The notes: a model not told the origin generated them from the sequence alone. A stretch of DNA of 64,000 bases from Stutzerimonas stutzeri TS44 (GCA_000263395.1 AJXE01000004.1:1-64000), one strand, 5' to 3'. Positions 45,717-58,445 are shown, numbered from the stretch's first letter. Made by a program: numbers and translations.

Positions 45717-46274
45717 TCAGCGGTCGAGCGCGCGGCGCAGGCTGAAGGCGCCGCGCAGATCGCCTTCCTTGAAACCGCGCGCCTGATCCTGCGGATAGCG
45801 CTGGTCGAGCAGGGTCAGCAGTTCCGGCTTGATGCTGCTGCCGTGGCAGCCCAGGCACGCTTCGGCGGTGCCGATCGCCTGCAGGTAGCGGTACTCGCCG
45901 TTCACTACTTCGCCGTGGCGCAGCTGCTCCAGCGGTTCGCCGGCGGCGGCACGCTGGGCGAACTGCTCGAGCACCTGGCGTTCCCAGGCGTCCGGCGCGT
46001 TGTCCGGGTTGCGTACCTTCAGTGCGGTGCGGCCGACCTGCCAGGGCGCCTGGCTGTGTTGCGCGGCGATGCCCGGCGCGAGCAGGTTGCAGGCTTCGAC
46101 GGCCTTGGCCGGCCCGCCTTCGGCGGCGGCCTGCTTGACGGTGGCGAGCAGCTGCTGCTGGAACGGCGGGATCAGCGCCTGCGCCTCGCTTTGCAGCTGG
46201 GTGGTATCGACCGCCGGAGCGGCGTGCAGGCCGAGCGGAAGCAGGCTCAGGAGCATCAGGTAGCGGCGTTTCAT
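45717..46274 (-). CDS. Exported Tll0287-like (DUF3365) protein with one CxxCH haem motif
   Basis: The 185-residue protein has a signal peptide (about 1-18, ending LGLHA) and a single CLGCH motif near residue 139, the signature for covalent haem attachment. The surrounding pattern (KVRNPDNAPDAWERQVL, then GTAEACLGCHG) matches Tll0287-like/DUF3365 sensor domains. It should be a periplasmic monohaem protein, possibly redox-sensing or electron-transferring. The ATG at 46274 has GGAG seven bases upstream. The function is unknown. Confidence 0.85.
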   Translation of the reverse strand: MKRRYLMLLSLLPLGLHAAPAVDTTQLQSEAQALIPPFQQQLLATVKQAAAEGGPAKAVEACNLLAPGIAAQHSQAPWQVGRTALKVRNPDNAPDAWERQVLEQFAQRAAAGEPLEQLRHGEVVNGEYRYLQAIGTAEACLGCHGSSIKPELLTLLDQRYPQDQARGFKEGDLRGAFSLRRALDR

Positions 46275-46401
46275 CGGAGTCTCCGACAAGTCATTTGGAT
46301 AGGGGGGGGAGTATCGTGCGATGGCTGTGTGAGCGCAAGATGCGCGGCATTGCCGCAGGCGGCGTTGTGGCGCCGCGACCGGAGCCGCGGCGGTACGTTG
46401 G

Positions 46402-48381
46402 TCAGTTGCCGCGAATCAGCTTGCGCAGCAGGAAGCGATTGGGGTGGCAGGCTTCGGCGACCTCGCGCGGCAGCGGTAGCGGCTCGCCTTCGACCCACGC
46501 GGCCAGCAGCTCGCCGGAGAGCAGCGTGGTGATCATCCCGCGCGAGCCGTGCGCGGTGTTGACGTACAGGCCCTCGAGCCAGGGGCAGGGTGCGTCCGGT
46601 GTCTGCCGGGCGTTCTTGCTCAGCGCGGCGTAGGCTTCGGCGAAGCCCTCGGCGTCGGCCAGCGGGCCGATCAGCGGCAGGTAGTCGGGGCTGGTGCAGC
46701 GCATCGCCACCCGTCCTTCGAGGCGAGCGGCCTGGGCCGGATCGGCGTGCAGGCGCCGGTAAAGATCTTCGGACACCCCGGCCAGCTGTTCCAGATTGGA
46801 CAGGTGCTCGGCCTCGCTCGGCGCCGGATCGGTCTGCTGGAAGTTGAAGCTCGCCCCCAGCGTGTGCACGCCGTCGCGTGCCGGGGCGACGTAGCCCTTG
46901 GCGCAGAGCACGGTGCGCAGCGCCGCGCTGTCGGCGGTTGCCGGCAGGCAGGTGATCTGCCCGCGAATGCGCTTGAGCGGCAGCCAGGCGCTCTGGCTGA
47001 AGCGCGCCGCCTCGGCGGCACCGGCGAGCACCACCAGCGGTGCCTCGACCAGCACCTCGCCGTTGCAGACCGCCTGCCACTGTTCGCCGTCGCGGCGCAG
47101 TTCGAGCACCTCGCGGTGACGCAGCAGTTCGATGTTCGGTTGCGCCAGCAGCCAGCGACAGACCGCTGGCGGATGTGCCCAGCCAGCCTGCGGATAGAAC
47201 AGCCCGCCGTCCGGCAACGTCACGCCGGCCAGCTGTTCGGCCTCGGCGCGCGGCAGCGGATGCACCAGATCGGCGGGGAATGCCGACGCCAGCTCCGCCT
47301 GGCGCGCGCGTTCCTCGTCGTCATAGGCGATCTGCAGCACGCCGCAGGCGTCCCAGTCCTGGCCCTGCTGCAACTGGCGCAGCAGCCGGCGGGTGTAGCC
47401 GAAGCCGGCGACTACCAGCCGCGACAGCGCGGTGCCATGCGCCGACAGCTTGAGATAGAGCACACCCTGCGGATTGCCGGAGCCTTCCTCGGCGGGGCTG
47501 GTGTGGCGCTCCAGCACGCTGACGTGCCAGCCGCGCGCGGCCAGGCTGGCGGCACTGGCGCAGCCGGCCAGCCCCGCGCCGATCACCAGCGCACGACGCT
47601 GGCGCGGCTGGAAGCCGGGGCGCGCGTACCAGGGCTTCGCCGTCGCCGTGGCGCTGCCGGCGAAGTGACCGCGGAGGATTTCGCGCTTGTGGCCGAAGCC
47701 GGGGACGCGCTGCATGTCGAAACCGGCCTCGGCGAGGCCGCGACGAACGAAGCCGGCGCTGGTGAAGGTGCCCAGCGTCGCACCGGGCGCCGACAGCCGC
47801 GCCAGTTCGGCGAACAGCGCCGGCTGCCACATTTGCGGGTTCTTCGCCGGCGCGAAGCCGTCGAGGAACCAGGCATCGACCCGCGCGTCCAGGCTCGGCA
47901 GGGCTTCGAGCACATCGCCGATCAGCAGCGTCAGCACCACCTGGCCGCCGCCGAACACCAGTTGCTGGAAGCCCGGATGGATCGCCAGGTATTGCTCCAG
48001 CAGCGGCTGCGCCTGCGTCTGCAGTTGTGGCCAGAGCGCCAGCGCCCGCGCGAGGTCGGCGTGGGTCAGCGGGTGCTTCTCGACGCTGACGAAGTGCAGG
48101 CGCGCCCCGGTTGGCGCGACCTCATCGAACAGCTGCCAGGTGCAGAGGAAGTTGAGCCCGGTACCGAAGCCGGTTTCGCCGATCACCAGGTGCTGCCCGG
48201 CGGTGAGATCGGCGAAGCGCCGGGCGAGGTCGTTCTGCGCGAGGAACACGTGGCGAGTTTCCTCCAGCCCCGAGGCGCGGGAGAAGTACACGTCGCCATA
48301 GAGGCGCGATTGCGGTTGGCCGCTGGCGTCCCAGTCGAGTTCGGCGGGCTGCAGGGCGGGCGTTGCGGGGCGGTCTGGCAT
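46402..48381 (-). CDS. mnmC: Bifunctional tRNA mnm5s2U34 biosynthesis enzyme MnmC
   Basis: The 659-residue enzyme completes 5-methylaminomethyl-2-thiouridine at wobble position 34. The N-terminal methyltransferase (about 1-240, with GETGFGTGLNFL as the SAM site and DAWFLDGFAPAKNPQMW) transfers the methyl group. The C-terminal FAD oxidoreductase (about 260-659, with VIGAGLAGCASAASLAARG) removes the carboxymethyl group. Both domains are complete. It lies 27 bases downstream of gacS on the same strand, an arrangement I cannot confirm elsewhere. Confidence 0.95.
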   Translation of the reverse strand: MPDRPATPALQPAELDWDASGQPQSRLYGDVYFSRASGLEETRHVFLAQNDLARRFADLTAGQHLVIGETGFGTGLNFLCTWQLFDEVAPTGARLHFVSVEKHPLTHADLARALALWPQLQTQAQPLLEQYLAIHPGFQQLVFGGGQVVLTLLIGDVLEALPSLDARVDAWFLDGFAPAKNPQMWQPALFAELARLSAPGATLGTFTSAGFVRRGLAEAGFDMQRVPGFGHKREILRGHFAGSATATAKPWYARPGFQPRQRRALVIGAGLAGCASAASLAARGWHVSVLERHTSPAEEGSGNPQGVLYLKLSAHGTALSRLVVAGFGYTRRLLRQLQQGQDWDACGVLQIAYDDEERARQAELASAFPADLVHPLPRAEAEQLAGVTLPDGGLFYPQAGWAHPPAVCRWLLAQPNIELLRHREVLELRRDGEQWQAVCNGEVLVEAPLVVLAGAAEAARFSQSAWLPLKRIRGQITCLPATADSAALRTVLCAKGYVAPARDGVHTLGASFNFQQTDPAPSEAEHLSNLEQLAGVSEDLYRRLHADPAQAARLEGRVAMRCTSPDYLPLIGPLADAEGFAEAYAALSKNARQTPDAPCPWLEGLYVNTAHGSRGMITTLLSGELLAAWVEGEPLPLPREVAEACHPNRFLLRKLIRGN

Positions 48382-48408
48382 GCGGGAATCCGGCTCGGAT
48401 GAAAGGAG

Positions 48409-51201
<2,793 letters not shown>

Positions 51202-51295
51202 AGTCCATTCCCCTGGGTTGCCAGCCCGTTAGTGTAGCGATTTGCCGGGGGCGAATCTGTACGCAGGTCAAGCCGGCGGGCGCCGGCGCGGCGGT

Positions 51296-51922
51296 TCAGT
51301 CGAGGCCGCGAATCTCCTTGCCGTTGAAGTCCGGCAGGCGCCAGCGGAAGGTCATCGCCAGCACGCGGAACAGGAAACCGCTGCCCAGCGCGGTCAGCGT
51401 GGCGAACGCGGTGTTCAGCTCCAGCCACAGCAGCCCGACGTAGAGCACGCCGGTGAACAGCGCGACGGTGGCGTACAGCTCGCGCTGCAGCACCATCGGT
51501 ACCTCGTTGCACAGCACGTCGCGCATCAGCCCGCCGAAGATACCGGTGATCACGCCGGCGAAGACCACGATCGTGGGATGCGCGCCCATGCCCATCGCCA
51601 CGTCGCAGCCGATCACCGTGAACGCCACCAGGCCCAGGCCATCCACCAGCAAAAAGACCTGGCGCAGGCGATGCAGGTAGCGGGCGATGAAGCCGGTAAC
51701 GATCGCCGCGCCGATGGTGAAGGACAGGTATTCCGGGTGCGCGATCCAGCCGATCGGGTAATGACCGAGGAGGAGGTCGCGGGCGGTGCCGCCACCCAGC
51801 GCAGTCACCGTGCCGAGCAGGCAGATGCCGAACAGGTCCATGCCGCGGCGCATGCCCATGATGGCCCCGGACATGGCTTCGGCGGTGATCGCGATCAGGT
51901 AGATGGTGTGCAGCAGTTCCAC
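51296..51922 (-). CDS. TRIC/UPF0126-family cation channel-like membrane protein
   Basis: The 208-residue protein has seven transmembrane helices and the duplicated UPF0126 motif: GGGTARDLLLG near residue 43 and GVITGIFGGLMRDVL near residue 125. This family (YicG/YadS) is structurally related to trimeric intracellular cation channels. The start is GTG with GAGG eight bases upstream. It lies between gacS and the divergent cysM and has no evident functional link to them. Confidence 0.9.
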   Translation of the reverse strand: MELLHTIYLIAITAEAMSGAIMGMRRGMDLFGICLLGTVTALGGGTARDLLLGHYPIGWIAHPEYLSFTIGAAIVTGFIARYLHRLRQVFLLVDGLGLVAFTVIGCDVAMGMGAHPTIVVFAGVITGIFGGLMRDVLCNEVPMVLQRELYATVALFTGVLYVGLLWLELNTAFATLTALGSGFLFRVLAMTFRWRLPDFNGKEIRGLD

Positions 51923-52106
51923 GACAGGCCCTCAGTTGCTCGCTGCACCAGACGGCGGGCAGCGCGAAAGGGGCGCGATTATGGTGCACTCGCCGGCTCG
52001 GCGCCATTCTCCGGGGCATATGCGTGACGGACGTGGGAGTCTGCCCGTGACCGGCGGTTGCCGGTATCATGTGCGCCTTTTTCCACGCCGTGCGGTTCAT
52101 GACGCC

Positions 52107-53009
52107 ATGACTATCCACTACCCGACCATTGCCGACTGCATCGGCAACACGCCGCTGGTTCGCCTGCAACGCCTGCCCGGCAAGACCAGCAACACGCTTC
52201 TGGTCAAGCTCGAAGGCAACAACCCGGCCGGTTCGGTCAAGGACCGCCCCGCACTGTCGATGATCAACCGCGCCGAGCTGCGCGGCGACATCCACCCCGG
52301 CGACACGCTGATCGAGGCCACGTCGGGCAACACCGGCATCGCCCTGGCGATGGCGGCGGCGATCAAGGGTTACCGGATGATCCTGATCATGCCGGACAAC
52401 TCCAGCGCCGAGCGCAAGTCGGCGATGACCGCCTACGGCGCCGAACTGATCCTGGTGACCCGCGAGCAGGGCATGGAAGGCGCCCGCGACCTGGCGCTGC
52501 AGATGCAGGCCGAGGGCCGCGGCAAGGTGCTCGACCAGTTCGCCAACGACGACAACCCCGAGGCGCACTACAGCAGCACCGGCCCGGAAATCTGGCGGCA
52601 GACCCACGGCAGCATCACCCACTTCGTCAGCTCGATGGGCACCACCGGCACCATCATGGGCGTGTCGCGCTATCTCAAGGAGCAGAACCCGCACGTGCAG
52701 ATCGTCGGCCTGCAGCCGATGGAAGGCGCGGCGATCCCGGGCATCCGCCGCTGGCCGCAGGAATACCTGCCGAGGATCTACCAGGCCGAGCGCGTCGACC
52801 GCGTCGTCGACATGTCGCAGGACGAGGCCGAGACGGTGATGCGCCGCCTGGCCCGCGAAGAAGGCATCTTCTGTGGCGTGTCCTCGGGCGGCGCGGTGGC
52901 GGCGGCGCTGCGCCTGTCGCGCGAGGTCGAGAACGCGGTGATCGTGGCGATCATTTGCGACCGTGGCGATCGCTACCTGTCCACCGGCGTGTATGACGCG
53001 CCCAACTGA
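52107..53009 (+). CDS. cysM: O-acetylserine sulfhydrylase CysM
   Basis: The 300-residue PLP-dependent enzyme makes cysteine (or S-sulfocysteine when thiosulfate is the donor) from O-acetylserine. The PLP lysine is Lys45 in NPAGSVKDR. The substrate loop TSGNTG is at residues 72-77 and a third motif, SSGGAV, near residue 262. The start YPTIADCIGNTP fits CysM rather than CysK. The ribosome binding site before the ATG is poor. It is followed by rlmD after 71 bases. Confidence 0.94.
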   Translation: MTIHYPTIADCIGNTPLVRLQRLPGKTSNTLLVKLEGNNPAGSVKDRPALSMINRAELRGDIHPGDTLIEATSGNTGIALAMAAAIKGYRMILIMPDNSSAERKSAMTAYGAELILVTREQGMEGARDLALQMQAEGRGKVLDQFANDDNPEAHYSSTGPEIWRQTHGSITHFVSSMGTTGTIMGVSRYLKEQNPHVQIVGLQPMEGAAIPGIRRWPQEYLPRIYQAERVDRVVDMSQDEAETVMRRLAREEGIFCGVSSGGAVAAALRLSREVENAVIVAIICDRGDRYLSTGVYDAPN

Positions 53010-53080
53010 ATTCATCGCCGTGCGCCGCCACCCGGCGGCAGCGCGGCGCCGTGCCGTTCCCTTGAAGCAGGTTCCAGCCA

Positions 53081-54445
53081 ATGGCCAAACGTAGCGGCGC
53101 CTTGCGCTTTCAGCCCAGTGGTGGCGAGCGCAAGCCGCAGGTGCCGGTCGGCAAGAAGCAGGCGCTGGACATCGAGCGACTGGCCCACGATGGCCGCGGT
53201 ATCGCCTTCGTCGACGGTCGCACCTGGTTCGTCGCCGGCGCGCTGCCGGGCGAGCGGGTCGAGGCGCGCGTGCTCGGCGCGCGCGCGCAGATCGTCGAGG
53301 CGCGTTGCGAACGGGTGCTCGAGGCCAGCCCACAACGGCGCCACGAGCCCTGCCCGCATGCGCGGCTGTGCGGCGGCTGCACCCTGCAGCACGCGGCGGC
53401 GGCCGATCAACTGGCACTCAAGCAGCGCACCCTCGCTGAGCAGCTGGCGCGCGTCGCCGGCCTCGAGCCGCAGGCCTGGGCCGCGCCGTTGAGCGGTCCG
53501 GAGTTCGGCTATCGGCGCCGCGCCCGGCTTGCCGTGCGCTGGGATGCCAAGGGCGCGCGACTGGCGGTGGGCTTTCGCGCCGCGGCCAGCCAGCAGATCG
53601 TCCCGATCGAACAATGCCCGGTGCTGGTACAGCCTTTGCAAAAGCTGTTGCCGCATCTGTTGGCGGTGTTGCACCAATTGACCCGGCCCCAGGCCATTGG
53701 CCATGTCGAGCTGTTCAGCGGCACCGCCGAGGCGGTACTGGTGCGCCACACGGCGGCGCTGGCGGCGGACGACCTGGCGCAGCTGCAGGCGTTCGCGCAC
53801 CAGCAGGGCGCGCAGCTGTGGCTGCAGGGCGAGGGTGAGCCGGCGCCGCTCGAACCGGCGCCGCTGGGTTTTCGCCTGGAGCCGTGGAATCTGGAGCTGG
53901 AGTGGCGCCCGGGCGATTTCGTCCAGGTCAATGCCGCGGTCAACGAGGCGATGATCGCCCAGGCGCTGGACTGGCTGGCGCCGGCTCGCGGCGAGCGGGT
54001 GCTGGACCTGTTCTGCGGCCTGGGCAATTTCGCCCTGGCGCTGGCGCGCAGCGGCGCCGAGGTGACCGGCGTGGAAGGCGTCGAGGTGATGGTCGAGCGG
54101 GCGCGGGGCAATGCGTTGCGCAACGGTCTGGACGGCCTGCACTTTTATCGTGCGGACCTGTCGAAGCCGCTGGCCGATGCGCCCTGGGCGCGCAACGGTT
54201 TCGACGCGGTGCTGCTGGACCCGCCGCGCGACGGTGCGCTGGAGGTCGTTCGACAAATGTCGAAGTTCGCCGCACGCCGCCTCGTCTATGTTTCATGCAA
54301 TCCTGCAACGCTCGCCCGCGACGCGGCCGAACTGGCCCGCCAGGGCTACCGGCTGTCCCGGGCCGGTGTGATCGACATGTTCCCGCAGACGGCGCATGTC
54401 GAGGCGATGGCGCTGTTCGAAATGGCGGACCGCGCCCTCCGGTGA
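53081..54445 (+). CDS. rlmD: 23S rRNA (uracil-1939-C5) methyltransferase RlmD
   Basis: The 454-residue enzyme has an N-terminal TRAM domain (about 25-80) and an iron-sulfur site. C91, C97, C100 and a later C179 match the E. coli spacing, and SAM motif [11 protein letters not shown] and catalytic Cys in YVSCNPATL are intact. It methylates U1939 of 23S rRNA. It lies between cysM and relA, as in other pseudomonads; rlmD and relA are transcribed together in many gammaproteobacteria. Confidence 0.94.
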   Translation: MAKRSGALRFQPSGGERKPQVPVGKKQALDIERLAHDGRGIAFVDGRTWFVAGALPGERVEARVLGARAQIVEARCERVLEASPQRRHEPCPHARLCGGCTLQHAAAADQLALKQRTLAEQLARVAGLEPQAWAAPLSGPEFGYRRRARLAVRWDAKGARLAVGFRAAASQQIVPIEQCPVLVQPLQKLLPHLLAVLHQLTRPQAIGHVELFSGTAEAVLVRHTAALAADDLAQLQAFAHQQGAQLWLQGEGEPAPLEPAPLGFRLEPWNLELEWRPGDFVQVNAAVNEAMIAQALDWLAPARGERVLDLFCGLGNFALALARSGAEVTGVEGVEVMVERARGNALRNGLDGLHFYRADLSKPLADAPWARNGFDAVLLDPPRDGALEVVRQMSKFAARRLVYVSCNPATLARDAAELARQGYRLSRAGVIDMFPQTAHVEAMALFEMADRALR

Positions 54446-54535
54446 TTTCTTGGCAGGCAACCGGCCTGCGGTTCAACCGACCGGCACGCAGAATGCCGGC
54501 GTGCGGCGCAGTCACTGCGCAAAGGAAAGATTTAG

Positions 54536-56779
54536 ATGGTACAGGTCAGAGCGCTTCAGCCGGTCAACACCGACGGCAGCATCAATCTCGACGGCTGGCT
54601 CGACCACGTGCTGGGCATGGACCCGGCGCTGGATCGCGCGGCACTCAAGGAGGCCTGCGAGTTCGCCCGCGAGGCCGAACAGCAGGCCAACGCGACGCAG
54701 AATCTGTGGAGCGAAGGCACCTCCAGCTACCAGACCGGCCTGGAGATCGCCGAGATTCTCGCCGACCTCAAGCTCGACCAGGACAGCCTGGTGGCCGCGG
54801 TGATCTACCGTGGCGTGCGCGAGGGCAAGATCCAGCTGGCCGAGGTGCACCAGCGCTTCGGCCCGGTGGTCGCCAAGCTGATCGAGGGCGTGCTGCGCAT
54901 GGCCGCGATCAGCGCCAGCCTCAATCCGCGCGAATCGCTGGTGCTGGGTTCGCAGGCGCAGGTGGAGAACCTGCGCAAGATGCTGGTGGCGATGGTCGAC
55001 GACGTGCGCGTGGCGCTGATCAAGCTGGCCGAGCGCACCTGCGCGATCCGCGCGGTGAAGACCGCCAGCGAGGACAAGCGCCAGCGCGTGGCCCGCGAGG
55101 TCTTCGACATCTACGCGCCGCTGGCCCATCGTCTCGGCATCGGCCATATCAAGTGGGAGCTGGAGGACCTGTCGTTCCGCTATCTGGAGCCGGAGCAGTA
55201 CAAGCAGATCGCCCAGCTGCTGCACGAGCGCCGGCTCGATCGCGAGCAGTACATCGCCAACGTGGTGCAGCAGCTCAAGAATGAACTGGCCGCCGCCGGC
55301 ATCCAGCCGGAGATCGACGGCCGCGCCAAGCACATCTACTCGATCTGGCGGAAGATGCAGAAGAAAGGCCTGCAGTTCAGCCAGATCTATGACGTGCGTG
55401 CCGTGCGCGTACTGGTGCCGGAGGTGCGTGACTGCTACACCGCGCTCGGCATCGTGCACACGCTGTGGCGGCACATTCCCAAGGAGTTCGATGACTACAT
55501 CGCCAACCCCAAGGAGAACGGCTACCGCTCGCTGCACACCGCGGTGCTCGGTCCGGAAGGCAAGGTGCTGGAGGTGCAGATCCGCACCCAGGCCATGCAC
55601 GAGGAAGCCGAGCTGGGCGTGTGCGCGCACTGGCGCTACAAGGGCACCGACGTCAACTCCGGCTCCGATCATTACGAGGAGAAGATCGCCTGGCTGCGCC
55701 AGGTGCTCGAATGGCATGAAGAGTTGGGCGACATCGGCGGCCTGGCCGATCAGCTGCGCGTCGACATCGAGCCGGACCGCGTCTACGTGTTCACCCCGGA
55801 TGGCCACGCCATCGACCTGCCCAAGGGCGCCACGCCGCTGGACTTCGCCTATCGGGTGCACACCGAGATCGGCCACAACTGCCGCGGCGCCAAGGTCAAC
55901 GGGCGCATCGTGCCGCTCAACTACAGCCTGCAGACCGGCGAGCAGGTGGAGATCATCACCAGCAAGCAGGGTTCGCCGAGCCGCGACTGGCTGAACCCCA
56001 ACCTGGGCTACATCACCACCTCGCGCTCGCGGGCGAAGATCGTCCACTGGTTCAAGTTGCAGGCGCGCGACCAGAACGTCGCCGCCGGCAAGGCGCTGCT
56101 GGAGCGCGAACTGAATCGTCTCGACCTGCCGCCGGTGGATTTTGACAAGGTCGCGGAGAAGGCCAACCTCAAGACCGCCGAGGACATGTTCGCCGCGCTC
56201 GGCGCCGGCGACCTGCGCCTGGCCCATGTGGTCAACCTGGCGCAGCAGCTGGTCGAGCCGGAGCGCGGCCACGATCAGCTGGAGCTGATCCCGCGGCGCT
56301 CGGTGCCGTACAAGCCGGGCAAGCGCGGCGACGTGCAGATCCAGGGTGTCGGCAACCTGCTGACGCAGATGGCCGGTTGCTGCCAGCCGCTGCCGGGCGA
56401 CCCGATCGTCGGCTACATCACCCAGGGCCGCGGCGTCAGCATCCACCGCCAGGACTGCCCGTCGGTGCTGCAACTGGCCGGCCGCGAACCGGAGCGGATC
56501 ATCCAGGTCAGCTGGGGACCGGTACCGGAGAAGACCTACCCGGTGGAAATCTTCATCCGCGCCTACGACCGCTCCGGGCTGCTGCGCGACATCTCGCAAA
56601 TGCTGCTCAACGAACGCATCAACGTGCTGTCGATGAACACCCGCTCGAACAAGGAAGACAGCACCGCGCAGATGACGCTGACCATCGAGATCCCCGGGTT
56701 GAACGCGCTGGGGCGGCTGCTGAGCCGCATTTCCCAGCTCCCTAACATCATCGAGGCCAGGCGGCAAAGAGCCTCTTAA
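54536..56779 (+). CDS. relA: GTP pyrophosphokinase RelA
   Basis: The 747-residue ribosome-associated enzyme makes (p)ppGpp when uncharged tRNA enters the A site. A degenerate hydrolase-like N-terminal domain (about 60-200) lacks the HD metal motif of SpoT. The synthetase domain (about 250-370) has YSIWRKMQKKG and a DYIANPKENGYRSLHT block. The TGS (about 410-470), zinc-finger-like and ACT (about 665-740) domains follow, so it is RelA and not SpoT. AAGGAAAG precedes the ATG. It is followed by an inverted repeat and mazG. Confidence 0.96.
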   Translation: MVQVRALQPVNTDGSINLDGWLDHVLGMDPALDRAALKEACEFAREAEQQANATQNLWSEGTSSYQTGLEIAEILADLKLDQDSLVAAVIYRGVREGKIQLAEVHQRFGPVVAKLIEGVLRMAAISASLNPRESLVLGSQAQVENLRKMLVAMVDDVRVALIKLAERTCAIRAVKTASEDKRQRVAREVFDIYAPLAHRLGIGHIKWELEDLSFRYLEPEQYKQIAQLLHERRLDREQYIANVVQQLKNELAAAGIQPEIDGRAKHIYSIWRKMQKKGLQFSQIYDVRAVRVLVPEVRDCYTALGIVHTLWRHIPKEFDDYIANPKENGYRSLHTAVLGPEGKVLEVQIRTQAMHEEAELGVCAHWRYKGTDVNSGSDHYEEKIAWLRQVLEWHEELGDIGGLADQLRVDIEPDRVYVFTPDGHAIDLPKGATPLDFAYRVHTEIGHNCRGAKVNGRIVPLNYSLQTGEQVEIITSKQGSPSRDWLNPNLGYITTSRSRAKIVHWFKLQARDQNVAAGKALLERELNRLDLPPVDFDKVAEKANLKTAEDMFAALGAGDLRLAHVVNLAQQLVEPERGHDQLELIPRRSVPYKPGKRGDVQIQGVGNLLTQMAGCCQPLPGDPIVGYITQGRGVSIHRQDCPSVLQLAGREPERIIQVSWGPVPEKTYPVEIFIRAYDRSGLLRDISQMLLNERINVLSMNTRSNKEDSTAQMTLTIEIPGLNALGRLLSRISQLPNIIEARRQRAS

Positions 56780-56783
56780 AGGC

Positions 56784-56855
56784 AGCGGCAAGCCACAAGT
56801 TGCAAGCGACAAGCGGGGTGACTGCCCTGCCACTTGCAGCTTGAGGCTTGCCGCT
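56784..56855. repeat. Long imperfect inverted repeat between relA and mazG
   Basis: Arms 56784-56806 and 56833-56855 pair over 23 bases with two mismatches, enclosing 26 bases. The sequence is of the GCGGCAAGC...GCTTGCCGC type that resembles intergenic repeats scattered in the P. stutzeri/mendocina group; copy number cannot be checked here. In RNA it would be a long hairpin in the relA-mazG transcript, just before the mazG ribosome binding site. Confidence 0.7.
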
Positions 56856-56866
56856 TGGAGCTATCC

Positions 56867-57697
56867 ATGTACCAACTCCCCGACCTGCTGCACCTCATGG
56901 CCCGTCTGCGCGATCCGCAGCACGGCTGCCCCTGGGACCTGCAGCAGGATTACGCCAGCATCGTGCCGCATACGCTGGAAGAGGCCTACGAGGTGGCCGA
57001 TGCCATCGAGAGCGGCGACTTCGATCATCTACCCGGCGAGCTGGGCGATCTGTTGTTCCAGGTCGTCTACTACAGCCAGCTGGGACGGGAGGAGGGCCGC
57101 TTCGATTTCGCCACGGTGGTCGATGCGATCACCCGCAAGCTGGTGCGCCGCCACCCGCACGTGTTTCCCGACGGCGACCTGTACGGTTCACCCGAGCTGC
57201 CGCGCCTCGATGAGGCCGCGATCAAGCAGCGCTGGGAGGAGATCAAGGCCGAGGAGCGCGCCGAGAAGGCCGCCGCGCCCGAACAGCTGTCGCTGCTCGA
57301 TGACGTGCCCGCCGCATTGCCGGCGCTGAGCCGCGCGGCCAAGTTGCAGAAGCGCGCCGCGCAGGTCGGTTTCGACTGGCCCGAAGCGCTGCCGGTGGTC
57401 GACAAGGTGCGCGAGGAACTCGACGAAGTGCTGGTGGCGATGAGCGAGAACGACGCCGAGGCCATCGCCGAGGAGCTGGGCGATCTGCTGTTCGTCGTTG
57501 TCAACCTGGCGCGCCACCTCAAGGTGGACCCGGAAAATGCCCTGCGTGGCGCCAACGGCAAGTTCGAGCGGCGTTTCCGCTTCATCGAGCAGGCCTTGCG
57601 GCAGGCGGGGCGCCCCATCGAGAATTGCACTCTCCAAGAGCTGGATGCGCTCTGGGATGCAGCCAAGCGGGCCGAGCAGTCGCCTGCCTGCGACTGA
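56867..57697 (+). CDS. mazG: Nucleoside triphosphate pyrophosphohydrolase MazG
   Basis: The 276-residue protein has two MazG repeats. The N-terminal one (about 5-120) carries CPWDLQQDYASIVPHTLEEAYEV; the C-terminal one (about 165-270) carries EELDEVLVAMSENDAEAIAEELGDLLF. The EExxE and EELGD metal-binding acidic residues are intact. It hydrolyses aberrant dNTPs/NTPs and in E. coli lowers (p)ppGpp, which suits its place after relA. I chose the ATG at 56867 with GGAG eight bases upstream; an upstream in-frame start lies within the inverted repeat. Confidence 0.94.
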   Translation: MYQLPDLLHLMARLRDPQHGCPWDLQQDYASIVPHTLEEAYEVADAIESGDFDHLPGELGDLLFQVVYYSQLGREEGRFDFATVVDAITRKLVRRHPHVFPDGDLYGSPELPRLDEAAIKQRWEEIKAEERAEKAAAPEQLSLLDDVPAALPALSRAAKLQKRAAQVGFDWPEALPVVDKVREELDEVLVAMSENDAEAIAEELGDLLFVVVNLARHLKVDPENALRGANGKFERRFRFIEQALRQAGRPIENCTLQELDALWDAAKRAEQSPACD

Positions 57698-57805
57698 TGA
57701 CGGTGCGCACGGTGGATTCGCGTTCACATCCAGCACAATCCCGCGCGGCGGATCGCCTTCGAGCGACCCGCCCGCCCCATTGAATGACCACAGACGAGCC
57801 GAAAC

Positions 57806-58345
57806 ATGAGTCTTTCCCTTCGCGACCAGCTGCTCAAAGCCGGGCTGGTCAACGAAAAGCAGGCCAAGCAGGCCGTCAAGCAGAAGCAGAAGCAGCAGCG
57901 CCTGGAGAAGAAGGGCCAGATCGAGAAGGACGATTCCCAGCGCCAGGCGGCCCTGCAGGCGCAGGCCGAGAAGCTCGCCCGCGATCAGGAACTCAATCGC
58001 CAGCAGCAGGAGAAGGCCGAGCAGAAGGCCCGTACCGCGCAGGTCAAGCAGCTGATCGAGACCAGTCGCCTGCCCAAGCTGACCACCGAGGACTACTACA
58101 ACTTCGTCGACGACAAGAAGGTCAAGCGCCTGTCGGTCAACCGACTGATGCGCGACAAGCTGTCGTCCGGCTCGCTGGCTATCGTCCGTCACGGCGGCGG
58201 CTACGAGGTGATTCCGCGCGAGGCCGCGCTGAAGATCCAGGAACGCGACCCGCGGCGGATCGTGCAGCTCAACGTGCAGACCGAGGCGCCGGATGCCGAC
58301 GATCCCTACGCCGCCTACCAGATTCCCGACGACCTGATGTGGTAA
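57806..58345 (+). CDS. DUF2058 (YaiL-like) nucleoprotein-family protein
   Basis: The 179-residue protein starts MSLSLRDQLLKAGLV, followed by a long Lys/Gln/Glu-rich coiled-coil stretch (about 20-80) and a compact C-terminal part with TTEDYYNFVDDKKVKRLSV near residue 93. This is the DUF2058/YaiL pattern; the family is annotated as nucleoprotein or polynucleotide-associated without a proven activity. The Lys-rich helix suggests nucleic-acid contact. It is 108 bases after mazG and could be in the same transcript. Confidence 0.88.
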   Translation: MSLSLRDQLLKAGLVNEKQAKQAVKQKQKQQRLEKKGQIEKDDSQRQAALQAQAEKLARDQELNRQQQEKAEQKARTAQVKQLIETSRLPKLTTEDYYNFVDDKKVKRLSVNRLMRDKLSSGSLAIVRHGGGYEVIPREAALKIQERDPRRIVQLNVQTEAPDADDPYAAYQIPDDLMW

Positions 58346-58445
58346 GCCTGCGGTTCCGACCGGTGGCGGGATAGAACCGCTGCGCCCGGCCTCTACTGCC
58401 CGGGTGCACCCAATTCCGGGTGCCCGCGTTGTGGAGGGCAGCGGC

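Noticed and set aside
54536-56779. A bifunctional SpoT/Rel enzyme
   Set aside because: The HD metal-binding motif of the hydrolase domain is absent, and the position beside rlmD and mazG fits RelA.
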